Source of the DNA: Oscillatoriaceae cyanobacterium M33_DOE_052
GTDB lineage: Bacteria; Cyanobacteriota; Cyanobacteriia; Cyanobacteriales; Laspinemataceae
Direction of reading: 5' to 3'
Assembly (NCBI GenBank): GCA_015296065.1
Contig: DVDU01000199.1
Location: forward strand, 80,318-144,317
DNA: 64,000 nucleotides
Shown here: one piece after another, positions 18,165-26,124 of the stretch
How the letters are laid out: each line of letters begins with the position of its first letter
Position numbering within the stretch: the stretch's first letter is position 1
Position numbers and translations under genes: made by a program
The notes under the pieces: generated by a model
What the model saw: the letters and a program-made list of their open reading frames with translations, nothing else
Told to the model about the DNA's origin: nothing
Databases searched by the model: none

Positions 18165-18235
18165 AGCCTTTTCTGAAAAAATGTGGTATCCAGTTTGTTC
18201 AACAGTGACTTAGTACAGCCCGGTCTCGACCCCTC
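18165..18235 (-). repeat. Dispersed repeat, copy 1 (copy 2 at 55435-55515)
   Basis: On the minus strand this reads AGGGTGAGGGG, GCTGTAC, CACTGTTGAACAA and ends in GCTGTAATT-like sequence. The same string of blocks occurs on the plus strand after ctpA near 55470-55515. It is a dispersed non-coding repeat. Confidence 0.65.
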
Positions 18236-18328
18236 ACCCTAAATCTCGAGCCCAGCGCGGGAGAGAGACTTTCAAGGCTTTTGCCCACCATACTACTCCC
18301 TAATTGACATCAATATTATCCTGAATAA

Positions 18329-18362
18329 ATAAACCCGGTTTGTCGAAAAAACCGGGTTTATC
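18329..18362 (-). terminator. AAACCCGGTTT hairpin, likely terminator of the 18380-18616 gene
   Basis: AAACCCGGTTT and AAACCGGGTTT arms flank a short loop with a TTTT run in the loop arm. The hairpin lies just after the stop of the minus-strand gene. A near-identical hairpin follows the gene at 23098-23307, together with about 40 bases of shared upstream sequence. Confidence 0.6.
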
Positions 18363-18379
18363 TTTATTGGTGATGTAAT

Positions 18380-18616
18380 TTAAGATTGCCGCGAGAATTC
18401 TTTTTCGCACAGAGCTTGAGTTTGGTGGAGGAGCTGCTCGCGACTGTCGGCAGCTTGGGTAAGAGGCGGAACCAGGTTACGGGCTTGTAAAGTCATATGA
18501 AGTTGCAGGTGCGCCACGTACTCACTGATATTTTCACGGTTGGAGGGGGCGGGTTTTTGATTCAGATGTGGTGCCAAAGCGTTCTCCTTCCCTATATCTG
18601 CACTGTTTGCCAACAA
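18380..18616 (-). CDS. Hypothetical 78-aa protein sharing its 3' end with the gene at 23098
   Basis: I do not recognise a family. The middle (NISEYVAHLQLHMTLQARNL ... SREQLLHQTQALCEKEF) is predicted helical and amphipathic. The last eight residues (EKEFSRQS), the stop codon, about 25 following bases and a CCGG-core hairpin are almost the same as at the end of the gene at 23098-23307, so the two loci share a duplicated 3' module. It is convergent with the flotillin-like gene. The shared module raises the chance that it is expressed, but its coding status is uncertain. Confidence 0.45.
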   Translation of the reverse strand: MLANSADIGKENALAPHLNQKPAPSNRENISEYVAHLQLHMTLQARNLVPPLTQAADSREQLLHQTQALCEKEFSRQS

Positions 18617-18978
18617 CTTCCGACTTTACCATAACTTTGCTAATGGTTCTAGTTTCGCAACAAACCTTAATGATTTGCCAGGTATCTGTGAAGGAATGTA
18701 AAGGAGCTGGGCTGGTAGGTGGACCAGGGAACGGGTGGGAGGCGTATCTGGTCCCGCCAGTTCCTGCCCCCCTGGTTCTGAGTCGGGCTGGATCCTGGTA
18801 GATCTATAACCTGAATTGTCCCCCACCGAGAGGGGATAACGCCGCTTCTACCCGGACTGGGAGTCCCTCGGCGAGCAGTTCTGCTTTATCCACCCAAGAG
18901 GCATCCTATTTTGGCAAAAGCCATCTGATTTATCCCAAATCCTGGTAAAAAAACTTTTCCCGCCTGATTCTTCATTGT
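18617..18978. other. 362-bp gap with possible structured RNA, no gene seen
   Basis: No convincing frame is present. A nested fold is possible at 18826-18885: CCGAG (18826-18830) pairs with CTCGG (18867-18871) around an inner hairpin GGACT-ggg-AGTCC (18854-18866), followed by AGCA-gttc-TGCT (18874-18885). This could be a small RNA or part of a leader. It matches no family that I can recognise. Confidence 0.3.
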
Positions 18979-19701
18979 CTAGTCAAATTGTCGCCAGTGC
19001 AATAGATAAACCGGTACATGAAACCAGCTATTGTTTGGTTCAGGTGTTTGGACTTTAATCACTCGTAAAAAACCCGGATCTGCCTCAATCCAAGTCCGGT
19101 TTCCCTGGTAAGCGAAAATATGTTCGCCGTCGGTGCTGACGGCCATATCTCCTGGTTTAATTTGAGTGTAATCAATTTGATTGATACTTTCGTATTCTGC
19201 CCCTCTTCTGGTATAATTGCGGTATTCATCACGCAAGGCATCAGCACCAGCGTCGTACCACCAGAGGGAAATACCGTTTCTGATGAGCTGGGGATTAAGA
19301 GAAATTAATCCCTGCTTGAAATTAGCTGAAATTAAACCTTGACGGACTAATCCCGAACAATCAATACCCAGGCGATTCTCTCCCCCCCAAACGTAAGGGG
19401 TTCCTTCATAGCGATCGAGTTCGCGCACGTAAACATCCCGCATCACATTCCCATCCACAGCCCGTCCCGGCAATAATATCATGGCCAGGACAAACACCGA
19501 CAGGAACCACCACGCAATTTTTACTCCCTTTTTGTGGTTAAATAAAGCCCAGAATCCCCCCCAAACCACCAAACCGAATATCAGCGCACCCAAGCGCATA
19601 ATCCGATAATTTATCGGTTGAATCAGTAAAATTACCAGCATAAATATGGCTAAGTACCACAAAGCTAAGGCATTTTTCCGGTCTAAATTCGGGAACAGCA
19701 T
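18979..19701 (-). CDS. Membrane-anchored NlpC/P60-type cysteine hydrolase
   Basis: A 240-aa protein with three membrane segments (about 12-30, 36-54, 62-78) followed by an NlpC/P60 catalytic domain. The nucleophile is Cys115 in GIDCSGLVRQGL, the His is His194 in TDGEHIFAYQG, and the third polar residue is probably Asp208 in IEADPG. NlpC/P60 enzymes usually cleave peptide bonds in peptidoglycan stems; YVWGGENR before the Cys is typical. The membrane anchor suggests action at the cell envelope. It lies downstream of a DUF3370 gene on the same strand, separated by a strong inverted repeat. The exact substrate is unknown. Confidence 0.85.
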   Translation of the reverse strand: MLFPNLDRKNALALWYLAIFMLVILLIQPINYRIMRLGALIFGLVVWGGFWALFNHKKGVKIAWWFLSVFVLAMILLPGRAVDGNVMRDVYVRELDRYEGTPYVWGGENRLGIDCSGLVRQGLISANFKQGLISLNPQLIRNGISLWWYDAGADALRDEYRNYTRRGAEYESINQIDYTQIKPGDMAVSTDGEHIFAYQGNRTWIEADPGFLRVIKVQTPEPNNSWFHVPVYLLHWRQFD

Positions 19702-19715
19702 TTATTTGTTATTTG

Positions 19716-19756
19716 GAGGGGTTTTTCTTGAAATCTATTTTATCGAAAAACCCCTC
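19716..19756. repeat. 12-bp perfect inverted repeat between the DUF3370 and NlpC/P60 genes
   Basis: GAGGGGTTTTTC (19716-19727) and GAAAAACCCCTC (19745-19756) flank a 17-base loop. It could be a terminator for the upstream minus-strand gene, but no U-run follows on that strand. It lies just before the NlpC/P60 start. Confidence 0.6.
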
Positions 19757-19869
19757 AAAGGGGCGATTCCTCTGTTGAGATTTCAACACAATTGGGGGGG
19801 GGGCAATGGTTGAGGCAGGTTATTGCCCCAGAGGGGACGTTTTGGGGGTTGGGGGTGGGGTGGTTAAAA

Positions 19870-21408
19870 TTACCCCCCCAAAGTCCGCACCGTCAACACC
19901 TGGGGGGGAGTCGCATCAGGAGGATAGAGAAAATCCACCCCCACCTGTCGCACTTCCCCACCAGCCAAATTCAACTCCACCAGGGGAGGCAAAACTTGAC
20001 CCCGCCGATGCCATAAATGCACATAGCGCGTCACTGGAACCCCCCGATCGTCCTGGTAGCGCAGACGCACAGTCCCTCGGAAAAAGGGGAAATCCCACGG
20101 TGGTTGTCGGAAAATTAACCCCCCTTGAGATAAGCGCTCCTCTTTCTGCGGCGTTTCCAAACTGACAGTTACCTTTTGGGGTTCTTGCGTTGAGTTCCGC
20201 AGGGGCAAAGTCAAGTCATAATGAACCCCATAATTGCCGTGAGACTCGTAAGCCGTATCGGGATAACGTACCAGCAATGGGGCAGATTGAGACTGCCTTG
20301 TGCCCAAAGTCCCAGCCCGTAAGGTACTAATACCATAAGAAATGGCTAGACCGGGTTTTGGAATCGTCAGTTGGTTGGCACCTTCATCAGTAATCGTAGT
20401 TTCCCATTTAGAACCTTTCTGCACTCCCGCCACCCGACTGTAAATTAAAGCTCCCCCAGTCGCTCCTGGTGGTGTGGGAGTTTTATCTCGAGGTTGAGCG
20501 AAACCCCCAGTTTCTAGCAGTAACTGCCATTCCGCCAAAGTGGGGGCGCGTTCCGTACCATCGTTATTTTTCTTGGCATACATTGCCATCGATGCCACAT
20601 AAACTTTACCACTGCTGTGCAAGCGCATAAATGTGGAACGACCGTTAACCGGCTTTTCCAAACCTCGCACGGGAATAGGGTGATTTAATAACATCTGACT
20701 CTGCCCGGGAGGAATGACAATTTGAGGCGGAAAATCTGCCTGCCTGATGCCCCGCAAGATATTATCTACAGCGCGAATGCCAGGACCAGAATAGACCTCT
20801 CCTTGGGGATTTTCGCTGATAGCGGGCTTTTCTTGAAATGGGGCATCTGGTGCCATTAAATAGCTTGCTGCCTGGGATATATCCACGGTAACGGGTTGCA
20901 CTCCGGGGTTATTAACGATGACGCCAATGTAGAGAGTTTGTAAATCCGGGGGCGTGTGAGTAAAGTGGTGTGCAAATAGCTCGAATTTGCCTTCTAAAGG
21001 AAAATTGAGATGAGCGGCTGGGGTAGTTTTACCCGTGCTGGGAAATGCCGACAACAAAATCCCTTCTTTTTTAATCCATTCGGGACTGTTGCTGTTAAAC
21101 ATGGGGACTTCATCCAATTTACCTGGTAGGGGCCGGACTTCCCCCGGTTGGATGATTTCTTTGGCAGTAGTTGGGGTGGCGGCGACTGTTTCTCCGGGTT
21201 TGGCGGCGATCGCACCCTCGGTTAGGGGTGATTTAGATTTCTGGGGATAAAATAGCCAAAAGCCGCCAGCCACTGCCAGCAGCAAAAGGATGAGGGAAAA
21301 ACCAATCGGGAGGGGGCTTTGTTTCTGGTGCATACTTTTGTGACGTAGGGGCAGCGCCATATTTGCTGCCCATATCTCGGTTGTAACACACCAAGGTTTT
21401 CTCCACAT
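19870..21408 (-). CDS. DUF3370 family exported protein
   Basis: A cyanobacterial protein of the DUF3370 family, function unknown. After an N-terminal membrane segment or uncleaved signal (PIGFSLILLLLAVAGGFWLFY) and a Pro/Thr-rich stretch, the body contains family-like segments such as EWIKKEGILLSAFP, FELFAHHFTHTP, YIGVIVNN, SGPGIRAVDNILRG, LPLRNSTQEPQKVTVSLETP and RGTVRLRY. It is likely located in the periplasm or cell surface. The start is uncertain: the ATG at 21408 has an AAGGG nearby, but ATGs at 21360 and 21333 are closer to the membrane segment. It lies upstream of the NlpC/P60 gene, so both may act at the envelope (inference). Confidence 0.8.
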   Translation of the reverse strand: MWRKPWCVTTEIWAANMALPLRHKSMHQKQSPLPIGFSLILLLLAVAGGFWLFYPQKSKSPLTEGAIAAKPGETVAATPTTAKEIIQPGEVRPLPGKLDEVPMFNSNSPEWIKKEGILLSAFPSTGKTTPAAHLNFPLEGKFELFAHHFTHTPPDLQTLYIGVIVNNPGVQPVTVDISQAASYLMAPDAPFQEKPAISENPQGEVYSGPGIRAVDNILRGIRQADFPPQIVIPPGQSQMLLNHPIPVRGLEKPVNGRSTFMRLHSSGKVYVASMAMYAKKNNDGTERAPTLAEWQLLLETGGFAQPRDKTPTPPGATGGALIYSRVAGVQKGSKWETTITDEGANQLTIPKPGLAISYGISTLRAGTLGTRQSQSAPLLVRYPDTAYESHGNYGVHYDLTLPLRNSTQEPQKVTVSLETPQKEERLSQGGLIFRQPPWDFPFFRGTVRLRYQDDRGVPVTRYVHLWHRRGQVLPPLVELNLAGGEVRQVGVDFLYPPDATPPQVLTVRTLGG

Positions 21409-21641
21409 TAACCACCCTTACCCTAAATGCCTCTCCCTTTCTGGGAGAGCCGGGTGGTTTCATTCTCCGAGAGAAAAACCCTTAGTCAAGAGCCCCATAA
21501 CTTTTTGCACTTGGTTGCTCAGTCAACTTTACCCCTTGAAGAATGGGGCAAAAGGCACCTGTTGCAGCACCCGCCGAAAAGTCGATTCGGATGGGATGCC
21601 GGTTGTCTGTAGTCTATCCAACATGTGACATAAGTTTTGTC
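21409..21641. other. Gap with short hairpins, no gene seen
   Basis: Contains a CTCTCCC/GGGAGAG-type hairpin near 21431-21450 and unremarkable sequence. It is part of a 373-bp gap; the remainder is the duplicated promoter block at 21642-21748. Confidence 0.4.
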
Positions 21642-21748
21642 AGCCGATCGCATCTCGGACTTTTGCCTAACCTAATGTTTTTGCTCTAATTACCAATTAG
21701 CAATATTTGCTCAACCGGGCGAGATGTCCTGAAATCAAGTTATAATAG
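21642..21748 (+). repeat. Duplicated promoter block, copy 1
   Basis: This 107-bp segment is repeated at 22866-22972 with only two differences visible to me. Both copies end in AAGTTATAATAG, a good -10 box, about 35 bases (here) or 125 bases (copy 2) before a small antitoxin-type gene. The segment contains CATCTCGGACTTTTGCC, which also occurs in the broken toxin gene at 22226-22243. Confidence 0.9.
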
Positions 21749-21781
21749 GGATGAATTAATTAGATTCGCTAAATCGCATAT

Positions 21782-22096
21782 ATGTCAAAACCGCCCGATC
21801 GCCAAGCAACTAGCATTGACTTGCGCGTGACTCCAGAGGAGAAAGAGTTATTAGAAAAAGCTGCCAGCCTGCGAGGTGTTTCTGTGAGGGATTACACCCT
21901 ATCTCATGTTTTAGCAGTAGCCAGACAGGACGTGGATTTTCAAGAAAGGCTGGTTTTATCGGATCGCGATGCGCTAAGAGCGCACGGCGCCGAGCGCCTA
22001 CGGGATTTATTTCTAGCTGTCATGGAAAATCCGCCAGAACTCCAAGGAAAACTCAAATCAGCTATTCAACACTATCGAGAACAATCTCAAATCTAA
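21782..22096 (+). CDS. DUF1778 (TacA-type) antitoxin
   Basis: A 104-aa protein of the DUF1778/TacA group: a ribbon-helix-helix N-terminal half (TSIDLRVTPEEKELLEKAAS, with GVSVRDYTLSHVLAVAR) and a C-terminal toxin-binding half (RLVLSDRDALRAHGAERLRD). These antitoxins neutralise GNAT acetyltransferase toxins that acetylate aminoacyl-tRNA, and repress their own operon. A GNAT toxin fragment starts three bases after this stop, confirming the pairing. The toxin is truncated, so this antitoxin is probably a leftover. The promoter block upstream is duplicated at 22866. Confidence 0.88.
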   Translation: MSKPPDRQATSIDLRVTPEEKELLEKAASLRGVSVRDYTLSHVLAVARQDVDFQERLVLSDRDALRAHGAERLRDLFLAVMENPPELQGKLKSAIQHYREQSQI

Positions 22097-22098
22097 TC

Positions 22099-22305
22099 GT
22101 GAATTGGAATTTTGACCGCATTGCCAAACATCATCAAAAAGATGGCTTCGATTGCGGCTATTTTGTTTTCAACGAATACTTAAAGAAATATGCCAGACAA
22201 AATGCAATCTTTGTCACCCGACCCGCATCTCGGACTTTTGCCCCCCTAGGATTAATTGTTTTCATTCATATATGTAAAAGCATTGTGGGATACATCCAAT
22301 TATGA
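22099..22305 (+). pseudogene. Truncated GNAT (TacT-type) toxin
   Basis: The first 35 residues (WNFDRIAKHHQKDGFDCGYF ... NEYLKKYARQNA) match the N-terminus of TacT-type acetyltransferase toxins, which are normally about 160-180 aa. After FVTRPAS the frame runs into CGCATCTCGGACTTTTGCC, a 19-base string also present in the duplicated promoter block, and then into unrelated sequence. The acetyl-CoA-binding loop is missing. The toxin was probably deleted by recombination at this short repeat (inference). The remaining frame ends in an ATGA overlap with the DUF29 gene. Confidence 0.8.
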
Positions 22306-22817
22306 CCCAAGAACTGATAGATTTAAGAACCAGCATCATTGAGGGCAGATATGACGATGCCTTGGCAATTGTTGACGAACTAGAAGCCATGAGCAAAAAA
22401 GAGATTTTGCGCAAAATTAAATCATTTTTAATTCGGCTGCTAGTGCATATGATAAAAAATCAAGTGGAGCAACGCTTGACCAACTCATGGGCAGCGTCTA
22501 TCTCTAATTCCCTGGTGGAAATTCAAGATTTAAATCTGAAAGATAATAAAACCTCTTATTACCTAAATCCCGATGACTGGGAACCAATGCTCAATCCGGC
22601 TCTAGAGCAAGCAATCAGGCAAGCCAGTGCAGAAGTTATGGGAGGGAAATTAACCCCGGTGAAGCTGGGGTCAATGGTTGACAAACCACAACTAATTTTA
22701 ACTGCTAAAACCATGATTTTGCTGACTTATCAATATTCAGCAGATGCTTTAATGTCCGCAGTTGATGAGTATTTAGCCCAGTTGCCTGGGGGGAAACAGT
22801 GGCGAGAAGGAGAGTAA
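22302..22817 (+). CDS. DUF29-type protein
   Basis: A 171-aa soluble helical protein of the DUF29 type, abundant in cyanobacteria, with no established function. Typical segments are MTQELIDLRTSIIEGRYDDA, IRLLVHMIKNQVEQRLT and SWAASISNSLVEIQDLNLK. A paralogue in this window (55598-56110) shares most of the N-terminal two thirds, including EQRLTNSWAASI and LNLKDNK. Its start overlaps the stop of the broken toxin by ATGA, suggesting translational coupling. DUF29 genes often sit among toxin-antitoxin genes and repeats, as here, but a direct role is unproven. Confidence 0.78.
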   Translation: MTQELIDLRTSIIEGRYDDALAIVDELEAMSKKEILRKIKSFLIRLLVHMIKNQVEQRLTNSWAASISNSLVEIQDLNLKDNKTSYYLNPDDWEPMLNPALEQAIRQASAEVMGGKLTPVKLGSMVDKPQLILTAKTMILLTYQYSADALMSAVDEYLAQLPGGKQWREGE

Positions 22818-22865
22818 TATCCTGTTTGCCCGTTTTTGGATGGCAGTAGCTGTAGGGTGGGCAAA

Positions 22866-22972
22866 AGCCGATCGCATCTCGGACTTTTGCCTAACCTAAT
22901 GTTTTTGCTCTAATTACCAACTAGCAATATTAGCTCAACCGGGCGAGATGTCCTGAAATCAAGTTATAATAG
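22866..22972 (+). repeat. Duplicated promoter block, copy 2
   Basis: Matches 21642-21748 over its whole 107 bases with two differences (around 22921 and 22932). It ends in the same TATAATAG -10 box and precedes the small gene at 23098. Confidence 0.9.
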
Positions 22973-23097
22973 AAAAAACATCTGAGGATGGCGCAATTCT
23001 CAGATATTTTTCCAAAGTTTTCCAGTGACTTTACCCATAAAATCAGATTTGATAGCCCAGCCAATGTCCTGTGGTTAGCTAAGGAGGAAAAATCCTG

Positions 23098-23307
23098 ATG
23101 ACCAGCAATATTACTGCAGCCGAACTTAAACAAATAATTTTTGATTTGCCGTTAGACGACCTGATAGCTTTAGATGCAGAAATATCAGAACAAATTGCAT
23201 CTAAAGCGATGATGCAATTGGCAGAAACAGGGTTTCAAGAGTGGAACGAACTAGAAGAAGATATATATCAATTTCTGGGCGAAAAAGAATTCTCGCGACA
23301 ATCTTAA
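23098..23307 (+). CDS. Small acidic protein, antitoxin-like
   Basis: A 69-aa acidic protein starting MTSNITAAELKQIIFDLPLD, with a strong ribosome site (AAGGAGG) about 10 bases before ATG. The layout of a short start, an amphipathic helix (LPLDDLIALDAEISEQIASK) and an acidic tail resembles small antitoxins, but I recognise no family and no toxin follows. It is driven by the second copy of the duplicated promoter block, which also drives the DUF1778 antitoxin. Its last residues (EKEFSRQS) and terminator hairpin are shared with the gene at 18380-18616. Confidence 0.6.
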   Translation: MTSNITAAELKQIIFDLPLDDLIALDAEISEQIASKAMMQLAETGFQEWNELEEDIYQFLGEKEFSRQS

Positions 23308-23330
23308 ATTAGATCACCAATAATACAGAC

Positions 23331-23362
23331 AAACCCGGTAAAAAGCAACCGGGTTTATTTAT
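23331..23362 (+). terminator. Terminator after the small acidic protein
   Basis: AAACCCGGT (23331-23339) and ACCGGGTTT (23348-23356) form a 9-bp stem with an 8-base loop, followed by a T-rich tract. It resembles the hairpin at 18329-18362. Confidence 0.75.
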
Positions 23363-23418
23363 TTGATCTCTTTCTGCTTTGACTAGGCATCTATTTAGCT
23401 AGCCACGATGCTAATTCT

Positions 23419-26124
23419 CTAATAATTAAGAATGATCGTCAAAGTTACGTTATCTTGTGTGGAGCTAACATTTCCAGAACCTCCTGTAGTACCTTCAAAC
23501 CCTTCTCCCACGTACATTCTCTCCCACTCTTCTAGGGGTTTTAAATAAATAGGGGGTTGATTTAAACCTACTAATCCTACACTTATTCGATTGTAAGTTA
23601 TATTTTTATATGTAGCACGCAGTCCTGGAGGGACACACTGAGGGGTAATTTTTACACCCCATAGTGTTGTTGGGCTATCACTACATTTAACCCTAACTTC
23701 CTTAATTAATTGCCTGGAAGAGTAACTGGTCAGTGATAAAGAAAGTTTATAAGGTAGGAAGCGTTCAATAAAATCAAAATAGTCAAGACCAGAAGTTTTT
23801 ATTCCTTCTTCTGGCCTATTTTTCCAGTTATCTCGCAAATCCCAGGGAATACCAGCTCCGTATGTCTCGCTTTCATTCGGTAGTAATAAATCTGAACGAG
23901 AACCAGGGATGGGAAGACTTACTTCAACTGCGTTGTTAGAGTAATTGGTAGCTTTAATTCTAGAAATACCTCCTTTTAAAGTAAACTGACATGAAACTTC
24001 TATGATTACATCTAGTTCTTGATATTTTCTACTGCCTGGATTATTAGGACTACAATCTAATTCGATTGTCCGAGAGGCAAACGGTGTGGTTTTAGTTCGA
24101 GACGGATACTGTTCAGTGATTTCTTTGACAGAAAATGAAGCAAAATAAAAAGTCTTTTTTGTATTTTCATGTTCTAGGTACTTCCCAAAAATAAATATCC
24201 TACTTAAACTTACAATCTTGTCAACAATTGAAATTGCTGCTTCTCCTTTTTTACTTATATTGTTCAAAGTTTTTTCCCATGCTTTGCCCTCAAATTTTAT
24301 TAACTGAGCCAGGATTTGAGAAATAATTTTTTCATCGCTAATACCAAACATTTCAGTAATTATTTTTAGGTTACTAGGTTTGGCCAAACATTGTGTAGTG
24401 TAGCCAAAAACAGATAAGATATCTGGTTTACCTGGTTGACCTGGTTTATCTGGTTTATCTGGTTTATCTGTTTTATCCTGAGCCTGAGAAAGTTTTTGAT
24501 TAATTTCGGGAACACAATCTAGAGTTATTGCCGCTGAATTAATTGCTATACTTTTTATTTTTTGTAGTGTGGTTGCAGAATCAGAATCTGCATTTCCTTT
24601 GATTAAAGCTAGGAAATCATTAATAAACAGAAACATATTGATAGTAAAAGCTGGTAACACTTGGGTGCTCCTTAAAATAGAACCACCTGAAATCAAAACA
24701 TCATAATTACCCGGTTGCCATGTACCAGATTCTGGCTTTAAATATATCTCCTCTATTTTATTTTCACCTGACAGTGTTTTGATGGTGTTACCATCCCAAG
24801 TTCCTAAGTTAGCTGGATAAATAATTTCATTTACAATAGCATCGGTACTTCTATTCGTGGCATTTTCCGGAAGAACTATAACTTGCTGTGCAATTAGAGG
24901 AGTTCCTGTAATTTTTATACCGTTAGAATCTACTTTTAATTCTAAACCATGCCACAGAGGCCAATTTGTGCCATAAAATAATCCATCATTAGTAAATTGA
25001 TTTAGTAATGAATATTCAAGCCATGTTGATTCTATTGGTGCTTGTGCATTGGCTCCTGGGATTAAACTATTTATACCTTTGTGATAAATTGAAGAAAAAA
25101 GATTAATTAAAGAATCGTTTAAAAATTGACTGCGAGGTTTTTCAAAAATTTTGGCTTTACCTATTTCTCCACTCCCTAATTCATTTAACATGAGTTTCTC
25201 GAATGCTTTTGCCCGTTCTAGATTTGTAAACGATCCAATTTGAATGGATTCTTTACCTGTTTCTTCTCTAATCAATTTATAAGCATCTTCACAAAAATTT
25301 AATTTGATTTTTTGCAAATTTGCTGCTGTGTAATCAACAAACACAGGATAAAAAGATACTGGAAAATCTTCTATGGCGGTTGGAAAACTATCTCCACAAG
25401 ATTTTTTGGGAAATGTTTCTTTTGTCAATGGGTTAGAATCCACATTATTTGGTAAAACCGATTCCCTTTGGGTCGAAATATGAGATTCCTGTTTTTGGCT
25501 CTGCTCCTTATAGATTATAATTCCTTGGGTTTCTGCGACCCTGATAGCAATTTGGGCTGACAAATCAACTATTTTGTCATCAAATAATGATAAGGATTGA
25601 GAAATCAGATCGACTAATTTTAAAAAATCTTGATCTTTTTCAATTAGCGGTAAAATGTTTTTTCTTGTCTCAAAAGATAAACCGAGAAACAAAGGATTCA
25701 TAAAAACTAAAGATCGGGCAGTAGATTTAAAGTTTAAATCTGGTGTTGGGTTGATGTCTGAGGAGATAAAGTCTATGAGTCTAATTTGATTGTCAAATGT
25801 TGCCACGACTATTTCAGTAGTAGATTTTGAGGTTTGTTCTGGGCTAAAATTATTAAATTTAATTTTTCTGGTTTTATTCGCAGTTTTTGGATCGCCCGCA
25901 AAGGTTATAATTTTGCCTGCTTTTAGGCTCGACTGACCATAAGGTAAACTAGAAACTTTAACTTCTACTCCGTCCCTATCTAGCAAGAAATTACATGAAC
26001 ATAAAGAAAATCCCATGAATCCAATTAAAAGCACATACCTATTTAAATATTTATTATACCAGTTAGGGAGTGATAACATAATTAAAATCCTTGCAATCAA
26101 AAAAGCTATTTGTGTTTTGCACAT
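23419..26124 (-). CDS. Large orphan lipoprotein with a SPOR-like segment
   Basis: A 901-aa protein with an N-terminal membrane segment ending in GFSLCSCN, a lipobox-like sequence, so it is probably a lipoprotein. ATG at 26079 (MLSLPNWYNK) is an alternative start closer to the signal. A segment near residues 295-335 (ESIQIGSFTNLERAKAFEKL, then GKAKIFEKP) has the strand-helix pattern of SPOR domains, which bind denuded peptidoglycan glycans. A Pro/Asp/Lys linker with DKPDKPDKPGQPGKPD lies near residue 555. The rest has no family that I recognise. The C-terminal part is rich in Ser, Asn and beta-type sequence. The gene is visibly more AT-rich than its neighbours, which suggests acquisition by transfer (inference). 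It stands alone on this strand. Confidence 0.7.
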   Translation of the reverse strand: MCKTQIAFLIARILIMLSLPNWYNKYLNRYVLLIGFMGFSLCSCNFLLDRDGVEVKVSSLPYGQSSLKAGKIITFAGDPKTANKTRKIKFNNFSPEQTSKSTTEIVVATFDNQIRLIDFISSDINPTPDLNFKSTARSLVFMNPLFLGLSFETRKNILPLIEKDQDFLKLVDLISQSLSLFDDKIVDLSAQIAIRVAETQGIIIYKEQSQKQESHISTQRESVLPNNVDSNPLTKETFPKKSCGDSFPTAIEDFPVSFYPVFVDYTAANLQKIKLNFCEDAYKLIREETGKESIQIGSFTNLERAKAFEKLMLNELGSGEIGKAKIFEKPRSQFLNDSLINLFSSIYHKGINSLIPGANAQAPIESTWLEYSLLNQFTNDGLFYGTNWPLWHGLELKVDSNGIKITGTPLIAQQVIVLPENATNRSTDAIVNEIIYPANLGTWDGNTIKTLSGENKIEEIYLKPESGTWQPGNYDVLISGGSILRSTQVLPAFTINMFLFINDFLALIKGNADSDSATTLQKIKSIAINSAAITLDCVPEINQKLSQAQDKTDKPDKPDKPGQPGKPDILSVFGYTTQCLAKPSNLKIITEMFGISDEKIISQILAQLIKFEGKAWEKTLNNISKKGEAAISIVDKIVSLSRIFIFGKYLEHENTKKTFYFASFSVKEITEQYPSRTKTTPFASRTIELDCSPNNPGSRKYQELDVIIEVSCQFTLKGGISRIKATNYSNNAVEVSLPIPGSRSDLLLPNESETYGAGIPWDLRDNWKNRPEEGIKTSGLDYFDFIERFLPYKLSLSLTSYSSRQLIKEVRVKCSDSPTTLWGVKITPQCVPPGLRATYKNITYNRISVGLVGLNQPPIYLKPLEEWERMYVGEGFEGTTGGSGNVSSTQDNVTLTIILNY

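Noticed and set aside
22302..22817. The DUF29 gene as the toxin partner of the DUF1778 antitoxin
   Set aside because: A GNAT toxin fragment lies directly after the antitoxin and is the proper partner; DUF29 is merely coupled to the remnant.
23290..23307. The EKEFSRQS tail as a functional peptide tag
   Set aside because: It is shared with the gene at 18380 because of a copied 3' module that includes non-coding sequence and a terminator; selection on the peptide cannot be claimed.
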